Assembly: GCA_910589415.1 (NCBI GenBank)
Contig: OU342638.1
Coordinates: forward strand, 39,343,579-39,407,578
Reading direction: 5' to 3'
Length of the DNA: 64,000 nucleotides
From: Malachius bipustulatus
Taxonomy: Eukaryota > Arthropoda > Insecta > Coleoptera > Melyridae
The notes under the pieces were generated by a model that was not told the origin of the DNA, searched no databases, and saw only the letters and a program-made list of their open reading frames with translations. Below, piece after piece: positions 37,201 through 47,900 of the stretch. Within the stretch, counting starts at the first letter, position 1. Each line of letters starts with the position of its first letter. A program made the position numbers and the translations under genes.

Positions 37201-38130
37201 CAAAAATCACGTATATAGCTAAAGTTGTAGATAATTTTATGGGCTTTCATTTATTTTTGTGAAATTTTCCAATACGAGGCATAGTTTTTTAGATACAACC
37301 GAAAAACCCAAAAAAGATAAAATTATTTTTTTTAATCAATTGTGGAGCGTATAACTCAAAAACGGTTGAGAATTCAAAAATCACGTATATAGCTAAAGTT
37401 GTAGATAATTTTATGGGCTTTCATTTATTTTTGTGAAATTTTCCAATACGAGGCATAGTTTTTTAGATACAACCGAAAAACCCAAAAAAGATAAAATTAT
37501 TTTTTTTAATCAATTGTGGAGCGTATAACTCAAAAACGGTTGAGAATTAAAAAATCACGTATATAGCTAAAGTTGTAGATAATTTTATGGGCTTTCATTT
37601 ATTTTTGTGAAATTTTCCAATACGAGGCATAGTTTTTGAGATACAACCGAAAAACCCAAAAAAGATAAAATTATTTTTTTTAATCAATTGTGGAGCGTAT
37701 AACTCAAAAACGGTTGAGAATTCAAAAATCACGTATATAGCTAAAGTTGTAGATAATTTTATGGGCTTTCATTTATTTTTGTGAAATTTTCCAATACGAG
37801 GCATAGTTTTTTAGATACAACCGAAAAACCCAAAAAAGATAAAATTATTTTTTTTAATCAATTGTGGAGCGTATAACTCAAAAACGGTTGAGAATTCAAA
37901 AATCACGTATATAGCTAAAGTTGTAGATAATTTTATGGGCTTTCATTTATTTTCGGGAAATGTTCCAAAACGATGCATCGTTTTTGAGATATAACCGAAA
38001 AACTCAAAAGGGGTAATTTTAAATTTTTTTTTTTTAATTAATTGTGGAGCATGTAACTCAAAAACGGTTGAGAATCACGCATAAAATAAAAGTTGTAGAT
38101 AATTTTATGGGCTTGCAGTTATGATCCGAA
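34270..38130. repeat. 174-bp tandem satellite in the inferred Psc intron 1
   Basis: Units read GTAACTCAAAAACGGTTGAGAATTC, AAAATCACGTATAT(A/G), AAGTTGTAGATAATTTTATGGGCTTTCATTTATT, AATACGAGGCATAGTTTTTGAGATA and ACCGAAAAACCCAAAA. From 34,270 to about 35,930 copies are diverged and 150-190 bases apart; from 35,936 to about 37,960 some 11-12 copies are nearly identical with starts at 35,951, 36,125, 36,300, 36,474 and 36,648 (174-175 apart). Variant markers (AATTCAAAA/AATTAAAA, TTTTTGAGATAC/TTTTTTAGATAC) recur at 3- and 6-unit steps, implying recent block duplication. Non-coding. Confidence 0.9.
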
Positions 38131-39080
38131 ACCCCAAAATTAGGACCTTCTCTCTCCCTCCCCATCTGACTCACCAGTCACCACCTAGACGTCAGCCGAG
38201 ACGTCAGCACTTTTTGACACGCATTGAGGCTTTAAATTTATTTTCTCGAAAAAAGGTGAGATATAGGAAAATAATTTAAGATACAAAAAAGTTGTATATT
38301 TTTAGCTGTTTAAGCAAATAAAAAATGTAAAATTTATGTCATTTGGCCTCTACAATTTTTTTTGGGGGGAGGGGTCAGTCTCATGAATATAAGCTTGACA
38401 AAAAAACGTACGCCACTGACTTTTTTTTTATAAAGGTGATATGGCGATACGGGTTTTATCACCAGGTATGACGTCACGTGCGGGGGACCATCAGCCCTAT
38501 ACACTCGTTCTTGGTATAATGGGCATTCAATATCAAGAGGAGATAATAATAGGTCGGGTATTTATATGTAGGTAGGTAGGTATAGGTATACGGCCTTCAG
38601 TAATGATTAAAACTTGAAAGCGTCTTGAAGTTTCATGGTTTCATGCTGGTGCATGCATTTTAGCCGTTATGTTAATATGGGCCTAATCACATCAGTTCAA
38701 CATGCACGGTTTTACTAAATTTTTTTGCACGTTTTTTTGCGCACGTCATCAAGATCATTTTGCATATTTGTCTGCAAAAGAACGTTGCTGTTTTAAGTTT
38801 TAACTGATGATGAATCTGCGAAGATTGCTCTCGCGTTTGTATATTGATGACACACCCTGTATAATACTTATAATGTAGGTAAAGACGAAACATAGACAGA
38901 CGAACGAACATATAAATCGTTCAACTATCGACAAACAGATCATCGTGCAGTAGATGAGAAGGTCGTCGGGGTACCTATACTTGAGCGGGGCGCGCCCATG
39001 CATCCGACAACAAGTACTTAATAGTAAATGATGTAAATGACGCGATCAAGCGGCAATTAACACTTCAAAACAATAAAGGG
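38130..39080. other. Non-coding intron DNA
   Basis: No gene. Includes an A/T-rich stretch, TGATGACACACCCTGTATAATAC near 38,845, and TAGGTAGGTAGGTATAGGTATA near 38,565. The overlapping short minus-strand frames here have no domain. Confidence 0.4.
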
Positions 39081-39420
39081 ACCTCCGTGAATGCATGCAT
39101 GGCATGGTGCAACAACAGCGCTCTGGGACCGCTCCGACATACGTCATCCCCGGCTCCGGGCGTCCGCTCGCCGCCCCCCCGGGGGCGCCCCCATGTATAC
39201 AGCCGGGTGTTTATTCCCGCGCGCGGACCCCGTTCGGGAATCCTCGTGCCGTCGCCACGGCAACGGGAGTGATGCCTTCGTTCGTTCTTTCCCGTTCATC
39301 CGGTTGTTAAGAACTGGTGTAGGTGTAGATGATGATAAGGATAAAATTGCGATCGTTGAGCTGGATGAGGATAAATATCGCGGATCGTCGGAAGGAATGG
39401 GAAGAAGAGATGAGTGAAGA
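39080..39420. promoter_or_regulatory. CpG-rich island within inferred Psc intron 1
   Basis: Bases 39,110-39,300 are strongly GC-rich (GGCTCCGGGCGTCCGC, CCCCCCGGGGGCGCCCCC, CGCGCGCGGACC) in an AT-rich intron. Several overlapping frames in all phases on both strands arise from this composition and none looks like a protein. An internal promoter, enhancer or Polycomb response element is possible; not shown by the sequence. Confidence 0.35.
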
Positions 39421-39599
39421 GACAATAAGCAATTATTCTTGTTGAGGTGCATGTATATTGTATATGCATGTAATTGGCGTGATTGTGATTGTAATTATGT
39501 AGAAAGAGAGATGGGATGAATGAAGAGGGTAGGTGTTTTAATAAAATGTTACTTGGCCGTTGTAGTTTGATTTGAACGCTATCTATTTGCTTCAAAGTC

Positions 39600-40935
39600 G
39601 CCGATTTTACGAGAAATCGCTCATAACTTTGTTATTTCAAATGGAACACCCTGTATATTGATGCATTTTTGGATTCCTCTTCACCCGCTCGTCTGATTTA
39701 ATAGGTCACAGTCTATATCTAAGAGTGGTACTTTTCGAGTTATTCTTATTGTAATTTTTGACATTTAGAATGAAAATTTGACATTGGTATGACGCCAGCG
39801 CTGGCGCTATGGGATATGATTCTAGCGTACTACTTTGAAGTTTCATGCGACAAAAAAAAGCTAATAAAACACTTAACCGATATTTTCATTTGAATCACCC
39901 TGTATCTGTATATTATCGGTTGTTTTTTATTTGTCTTTCATCCTCGTCAGATTTGATAATATGTCACATTTGAGGTCTAAAAGTTCCTGTTTTAAAAGTA
40001 TTGAAAACTTCGCCTTCAGATATAAAAATCGCAGATAACTTCGTTATTTCAAATGAAACACCCTGTATATTATTGCATTTTTGGATTCCTCTTCACCCGC
40101 TCGTCTGATTTGATAGGTCACAGTCTATATCTAAGGGTGGTACTTTTCGAGTTATTCTTATTGAAATTTTTGACATTTAGAATGAAAATTTGACATTGGT
40201 ATGACGCCAGCGCTGGCGCTATGGGATATGATTCTAGCGTACTACTTTGAAGTTTCATGCGACAAAAAAAAGTTAATAAAACACTTAACCGTTATTTTCA
40301 TTTGAATCACCCTGTATCTGTATATTATCGGTTGTTTTTTATTTGTCTTTCATCCTCGTCAGATTTGATAATATGTCACATTTGAGGTCTAAAAGTTCCT
40401 GTTTTAAAAGTATGGAAAACTTCGCCTTCAGATATAAAAATCGCAGATAACTTCGTTATTTCAAATGCAACACCCTGTATATTATTGCATTTTTGGATTC
40501 CTCTTCACCGGCTCGTCTGATTTGATAGGTCACAGTCTATATCTAAGGGTGGTACTTTTCGAGTTATTCTTATTTTAATTTTTTGACACTTTGAATGAAA
40601 ATTTGACTTTAATATGGCGCTAGCGCTGGCGCTATGGCGTATGATTCTAGCGTACTACTTTAAAGTTTCTTGCGACAAAAAAGAGCTGATGAATCGCTCA
40701 ACCGATAATAACTTGATATTTTTATATGAAACACCCTGTATATTATCGTGTTTTTTTTCTCATCTGATTTGATGTGTCACATTGGTCTAAACTTTTCTGT
40801 TTTAAAACCATTGAAAACTTCTCTTTCAGATATAGAAATCGCAGATAACTTCGTTATTTCAAATGAAACACCCTGTATATTGTCGCATTTTTGGATTCCT
40901 CTTCACCCGCTCGTCTGATTTGATAGGTCACACAT
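39600..40935. repeat. ~412-bp tandem repeat, about three copies
   Basis: TTATTTCAAATG(G/A)AACACCCTGTATATT and CCTCTTCACCCGCTCGTCTGATTT recur near 39,640, 40,055, 40,465 and 40,868. Each unit also contains TATGACGCCAGCGCTGGCGCTATGG-type palindromes and ATTTGAATCACCCTGTATC. It is the same family as 4.03-5.06 kb. Non-coding. Confidence 0.85.
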
Positions 40936-41520
40936 GGGCTCTAGCCGTGGCTGTTTTCGCGTTACCCTATGCTTTAAACATTGAAGTATCTAATACGCTG
41001 TTGCCAAATTGTTTTATTTTTGGAAAACATGCACTGACGAGAAATAGAGAGAAAATTTTTAAGGGCCTCTTACCCTCGCATAGTGCGACATATCAAGTCG
41101 GACTAGAATTGTCTGAGGAATCCAAAAATGCGATAATATACAGGGCAATTTTTGTTTTTCCAAATAAATTTGACGACAAGGCATACAATATTAAGATTTC
41201 AATGATTGTGAACATCAGACTAGCCGAGCACTTAATTAAGAAGGAAAAAATCAATAAAATACATGGCGTTATATTCAAAAACACTCATTCGATGGATTTT
41301 ATTTCAAAAGCGAAATATTACAACAACGCGAAAACTAAAACTCGCAGACCCCAAGTGTGACGCATCAAACCAGACGAGCAAGTGACAAGGAATTCAAAAA
41401 TGCGATAATATACAGGGTGTCCCATAAAAAATAGCGATTTTTTGCTCTTCTTGCATGCAGTGGCAACGAAAATGTCCATAAATAAAAGAGGTGCATTTTT
41501 AATTATTTTTCCGTCTCGAA
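40935..41520. other. Mixed repeat remnant
   Basis: Begins in the repeat family above and includes, at 41,078-41,145, an oppositely oriented piece (AGTGCGACATATCAAGTC, ATCCAAAAATGCGATAATATACAGGGC) and, at 41,395-41,425, AAAAATGCGATAATATACAGGGTGT. A 165-codon plus-strand frame (40,863-41,360) starts within repeat sequence and crosses these pieces; I see no protein family in it. Confidence 0.5.
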
Positions 41521-41868
41521 TAAGGTATAACGAAATAAAATAAAAGAAACGCCAGCGACGTTTTCCGTCGGCGAGATGATGCGTTTTCCCGGGACCGCAC
41601 CGATGATGACGTTAATAAATCGTTCACGCAACGGAAAACTGACGGCCGCACGGCCGCGGCATATTGCGCTTCAGTTGCAGAGGGGCGAACCCGAGACTGG
41701 GGCGACGTTATTACCCCAGATCGTGCCCGCGGGCGCCGGTCTTGATGAGAAATTTCCAGGACTCTCCCTTTATCTGGATATAAATATCACCATAACACGA
41801 TGTTCTTTTTATTATTTACCTAATAATTAATTAATTATTAATTATGACGTTTCGTTATATTGTTACAG
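41520..41868 (+). promoter_or_regulatory. GC-rich block just upstream of the first Psc coding exon
   Basis: Bases 41,550-41,760 are CpG-rich and contain GCGCTTCAGTTGCAGAGG, a possible initiator at about 41,670. It ends in an AT-rich pyrimidine-poor tract and the acceptor TGTTACAG at 41,868. Either the end of intron 1 or an alternative, closer Psc promoter. Confidence 0.35.
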
Positions 41869-41902
41869 CACAGCGAGAGCGTTTCAAGGACGCGAGACGA
41901 CC
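41869..41902 (+). other. Psc 5' leader directly before the start codon
   Basis: Thirty-four exon bases between the acceptor (TGTTACAG at 41,868) and the ATG at 41,903. This ATG is the first in the exon, has an acceptable context (GACCATGG) and lies 23 residues before the first RING cysteine, as usual for the family. Confidence 0.7.
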
Positions 41903-44900
41903 ATGGAGGACCATCAGTGCCAGCCGCCGCCGCAGAAGATCAAACTGCTGGAGATCAACTCGTACCTGACCTGTTATCTCTGCAAGGGTTACCTGATCGA
42001 CGCGACCGCGATCTCCGAGTGCCTGCATTCGTGTGAGTATCACGATCCCTGATGATGCGTCTTTTATCGAAACGTGCTTCGTCTCTTTTTGACGCGATTC
42101 TCATTAATTCCGCTTCGATTTCAGTCTGCCGGAGCTGCATCATCAAGTTCCTGGAAGAGAACAGCTACTGTCCGGTCTGCGAGGTGCTGATCAACAATGC
42201 CAAGCCGAATCTCAAGTGAGTTGCATTTTATCATGTCATTTCTACTCCCACCTGACGCTATTAATGATGAGATCTATATCTGTTGGTGTGAGTAACGATT
42301 ACCGGTCGTTCCTAATCGTTACAATGTCATAGCACCGACGATTCCGATATAGAGCGACCGTTCCCGGTTCTCGCATTTAACTCGCTCGTATCCCCCATCT
42401 CGAGCCACGTGCGGCCCTATCTGCTCTAGGCCGTTATTGATGTCGTCCCGTTGTGCACGCGCATGTCTCCGGCGCCAGATGCACGGCCGGCCGGATCTGC
42501 GAGTTGAGCTGGGAGGAATGTTATATTAGGGAATAGCGCTCGGGATGACTCACGCTTCGGGGTATAGGTCCCCCGGCCGGATACGCGTGGGTGGGATGAT
42601 GCCGCAACTGCTGCACGGCATGACACGGAATGATGCCGAATTTTTTTTTTTCTTGCAGATTGGACAAGACCCTGCAGGACATCGTCTACAAGCTGGTCCC
42701 GGGGCTGTTCACGAGGGAGATGCTCGCCAGGAAGCGCTTCTACCAGCGCCATCCGGGGCTCGCCCAGCGCGTCACGCCGGAGCAACGTGGCGAGGACACG
42801 GAGAGGATCGTGTTCAATCCGCAGGACGAGGTCAGCTTGTCGTTGGAGTATGTCAGGTGAGATTTGGCGGGAGGCTGGGGGGTGATTTTTTTGGGACAGG
42901 GGAAAGGGGAGGCGATTTTATTGTTGGTTCGGTTGTTATTGGAGGTGAAGAAGTGAACCTTGTTGAAGAATTGTGGATATAGTGGATTTTGCGCGTGGGT
43001 AGTTTGAACGTCGGTATGAAGAAATGGATAGGAAAATGGGGACCATGCAGCAGATTTTTTGATTATCTGGACTTGGGTTCTTAGGAAGATTTTCTACAAT
43101 TTTGCCTCCCGGAAGATTTGCGGCTCTCACCTATAATAGACCTTCTTGAAGAAATGAAGTAATCTTGCGATAGAATTTCGGGAGGTTCCTTTGGTTTAAT
43201 CGTAGTAAAAATAAGATTTTGAAGATTTGTGATGCAAAAATGAAGAAAGACTGTCGTGGCGTAGAAATGTTTAAAAATTGTGGATCTTGCAGCAGTTTTT
43301 TGGAGGACCAATCCCATGCAAATGAAGAAAGAAGACTAAAAGACTTTGTGACCGATTTGGTTCAATTATTTGGACTTTCTATAGCCGAAAATGAAAAAAT
43401 TCTGAGGTCTTGGTGCGTTTTAACAATGGAAGATTATTCCAGATGTTGGAAAGATATGTTGCAGTTTTTTGAGCAGTTTTGGAAAAATGATGAGAGCTGC
43501 TTTAGCCTCTTATAAGTATACCGTCTAGAGTTTTGTGGCACTCTTAAACCGTCATATAGGTTCGTTTGACCGAATCGTCTAGAAAAGAAGAAAAAATGAT
43601 GTGCATTTTGCGAACGATTGTCGGCGCACTCATTTTTTTGTTTTTTGTTTTTCTTTAAAAGAGAAAGGAAGAAATTTTTACAGCAGAAGATTGTATATAG
43701 CAGTTTCGTAAAGAATTTTGCCAAAATGAAGAAAACTGCGCACCTATTTTGGAAGAAAATTGGAATCGTGGATTTTGGTCGAATCGTAGAGATGAAGAAA
43801 GAAGACTGAATAAGACTTTGTGATCGATTTGGTTCTATTGTTTGGACTTTCTAGCGGGAAAAAGAAGATTTTCTGAGGTGTTGGTGTGTTTTAATGGAAG
43901 ATTATGGTTCTTGCCGATTCTATAGAAGTTCATTTGGCCGAATTGTATAAAAAAGAAGAAGATGATTTGAAGATTTGTAGCAGTTTGTTTAGGTATAGGT
44001 AGGTAAGAAGAGTTTTGCAAAAAATGAATAAAACTGTGCACAAGCTATGGATCTTGGAAGGGATTTTTTGCTAGTTTCTTTTTATAAAATTGAAGATTTT
44101 CCCAGGCACGCCGAAATATTTGCGGCAGTTTTGCAAAAAATGTACAAATTGTGGAAATTACTTTTTTTTTTAACTTTTTAACTTTTTCAATCGAAGCGTT
44201 GCATAGTGCAGACGAAGATTTTGCAAACGATAAACGATTTGCGGCAATTATTTGAACTTTCTGGGAGCAAATGAAGATCCAGATTTGGAGATTTTGCTTC
44301 GTTTAAGCGAACTCTTCAGAATTCTTCAGACATTTCGGTCGAATCGTGCGTGCAAAGAACTATTCGCTTTTTCGGAAGAATTACTGCAATAATTTATGGA
44401 GCCCTGCAGTTTGGCAGCAGCCAGTTTTGCAAAAATGAAGATTTATTTACCTTGCGGAAGATTTTGCGGCCGATTTTTAGGCTTTTTTACCTTATTGCCG
44501 GTTATTGCGGTCGATTTTCTTACCAAAATGAAGAAATTGTGGACCTTTATACCTTGCGGGTTATTTTTGGCCGATGATTTGGGACTTTCCTACCAAAATG
44601 AAGAAAATGCGTGGACCTTATTGCGGGTTATTTGCGTTCATATATTCTCTCAGACTCTCTAGCCAAAAATGAAGAAATTGTGGACCTTTATACCTTGCGG
44701 GTTATTTTTGGCCGATGATGTGGGGCTTTCTTGCCAAAATGAAGCAATGCGTGGACCTTCTTGCGCGTTATTTGCGCTCATATTCTTTCAGACTCTCTTG
44801 CCAAAATGAAGAAATTGTGGAGATATACATATAATACCATGCGGGTTATTTGCGGCAGATTTTCTATTTATTTTTTGCCAAAATGAAGAAATGGGCCTTT

Positions 44901-47900
44901 ACCTTATTGCAGGTTATATTTGCGGCAAATTTTTTCACTCTTGTCAGAATGTAGAAATGGACCTTTACTTTATTGCGGTCGATTTTTTTGGTTTTTCTTG
45001 GTCAAAATGAAGAAATTGCGGACCTTGTGGTACCTTATGGGTTATTTAGAGCCGGTTTATGTGCGCTTTCTAACCAAAAAGAAGAAATGCTTTTGCCAAA
45101 AAGAAGAAAAGAAAGAAGCAACTTTCTAAGAGCAAACAAAGATACAGATTTGAAGATCTTGCCTGCATTTAAGCGAACTCTTCATGGGATTCTTCAAGTC
45201 GTATTTTGGTCAAATCGTGTATGGTAATGAAAAATACAAATTTCTTCTTCGCAAGATTTGCTTCAGTTCTCGAAATGAAGATTTATACCTTGCGCGGAAG
45301 ATTTTGCGGCATTTTTTCAGTCTTTCTTGCCAAAATGAAGAAATTTGAAGACTATAACTTCTGGATCAGTTGTGGCCGATTCAGGGCTTTCTTGCCAAAA
45401 TGAAGAAATTGTGGACCCACTTGGAGGAGATTATTATAGAGTCGCGGCGCTGATGTGAACCTCGCTGCAGATATTTTGAAAATTACCGAGACCGAATCGT
45501 ATGGAAATAAAGAAAATTGTGAACCTTTCGAATTGAAAACGATTTCAACGGTCGCTATTAGGAAGGGTTGATTTGACCGGAAGCAACAGCGCCCCGTCTC
45601 TCTTTCTCTCTCTAACTATTATTTTATTATTAGCCGCGGTAGCTCGTGAGACAAAGGAAGCAGCGGCAGCAGCGCCAGCTCTAGCGCCAGTCGCGAGACG
45701 AGGTCGTTGTTGTACCAGTACCAGTACCACTCTCTTATTATTACGTTCATATTACGTAATAATAATAATAATAATACAGTGGCGTTCGCGTTTTTTTTTT
45801 TTTTCTCATAAACTGATGAGATCTTTCCTTCTTCTTGTTGCAGCGACGACTCCACGCCTGGCGCGATAACGATCCCCGCGACGACGACGCTGCTCGACCA
45901 GTCGTCGGGCGCGGCGATCGCGGAAGAATCGCAGATGAAGCGGTACCTGCAGTGTCCGGGGATGTGCCGGGTCGACGTGCTCAAGAAGTTCGTCAGGAAC
46001 AAGTACCAGGTCGACACCGCTTCGTTTCACGTGAGTGTTTTTTTTTTGCGTTATTTGTTTGTTTCGCCCCGCATCCATCACCGTCGATCTGATTGATTTT
46101 TTTTTTGCTCGCAGATCGATATTTTGTACAAGAGGGTGCCGCTGCCTGACCATTACACCCTCATCGATATCGCTTACATTTACTCCTGGAAGAGGGTGAG
46201 TCTATTTTTGTTATTATTTTAGCTTATCCCTTAATGGTGGTTGTTTTTTTGTTTTATTGTAGTATAGTGCGCATACCCAGGTAACAGAAAAACGCAATAT
46301 GACGTCATTTTTTTTTGTTCTCCTGTCGAATGACGAATTTAGTGACGTGAAAATGACGTCATTCATTCACGTCATAATCACGTCACAAAACTACGTGAAA
46401 ACTACCAAATTATAGACGCCATATTAACCTATAAAAACGTATTTGGGACGTCTCTTACGAAAACACTTGCATTAAGGTACACTTTCTTTACAAAGTCATA
46501 AAAAATAAAATTATAAACTCTCACAAAATGGACAAAAGAGTCGAATGACGAGTTTAGTGACGTGAAAATGACGTCATTTATTCACGTGAAAATCACGTCA
46601 CAAAGCGACGTAAAAAGTATCGAATTGAAGACGTCAAGTGAACCTAGAAAACACGTATTTGGGCCTTAAGTCATTTTAAGGTCTTTTTTACGTCTCATAT
46701 TAATTTGTCTTCAATTACGTCATTACGTGGTATAATATCTGGCACTTAAATGACGTATTTTCGAAATCACTATTAATAGGTTGCTGACGTCTTTTTCCAA
46801 TTTTCCCCAAAAAATGACGTAATAATCACGTGTCATTATCACGTGTTCCTGATACCTGATGGGTTTTAAAAGTAGTAGTAATTAGTGCTGGTAGATTTTT
46901 GCTTATTCTAGTATGCGTACCTATAAGCTTTCACTGTTTCTTTTACCGTTCTTGCACGTTTTGTTCCTGTTTTGAGATAAAAAAAATATGTTAGTTTTTG
47001 CCTCCATGGTATAAGAAGATATTCAAGAGAGTATTTTCATTATAAAATCAGGATTTTATGTTGTTTCCTGGAGATAGGAAAAAGAATGGGAGATGAAATT
47101 GAACCCTGTGGGACTCCATGATATAGCAATGGCGGCTGGACGTTTTTTTACGAATCTCTCTAAAGCGTTATTGAGCTTGGGCCACGCTAATAAAAATCAA
47201 GCGCAGCCGCTTGAAAGATTCCCCGTCGTTCTTGAGCTCTTGATCGTGACGTTGTTCTTGTTCCAAACAAATGTGGCGTGGTCTTCCCTTTGCTTTTTTT
47301 TACGCCATTTTCTTTTTGTATGCCGTTCTGTACAAAGAAAATAAATTGACAAAAAACCAAATTGACAAAAAACCAAATTTACAAAAAAACAAATTTACAA
47401 AAACCAAATTGACAAAAACCCCAAATTTACAAAAAATGACAAAGAAACGAATTGTCAAAAAATAAAATTGACAAAAAAACAAATTTACAAACACCAAAAT
47501 GTCAAAAAAAAACAAATTTACAAAAAATTACAAAGAAACGAATTGTCAAAAAATACAATTGACAAAAAACAAATTTATAAAAACCAAATTGACAGAAAAA
47601 TAAATTTACAAAAACATGACAAAAACAAATTGACAATATCACATTGACAAATTTACAAAAACCCAATAGACAAAAAAACAAATTTACCAAAAAAAAAATA
47701 CATTAATAAACCAATTCACAAAAAATCACATTGACAAAAAACAAATTGACAAAACACCAAATTGACAAAAAACCAAATTGACAAAATACCACATTGACAA
47801 AAAACAAGTTTACAAAATACCAAATTTACAAAAAAATTACAAAACCAAATTGACAGAAAAACAAACTGACAAAAACCAAATTGAAACATTGAAAAAAATT

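Noticed and set aside
40863..41360. 165-codon plus-strand frame
   Set aside because: Its first part is the same ~412-bp repeat that occurs several times in the window, and it crosses an oppositely oriented satellite fragment. No domain, no splice context.
44350..45227. Overlapping frames with repeated FLTKMKK-type peptides
   Set aside because: Produced by the CCAAAATGAAGAAATTG minisatellite inside Psc intron 3, as shown by the same peptides in several frames.
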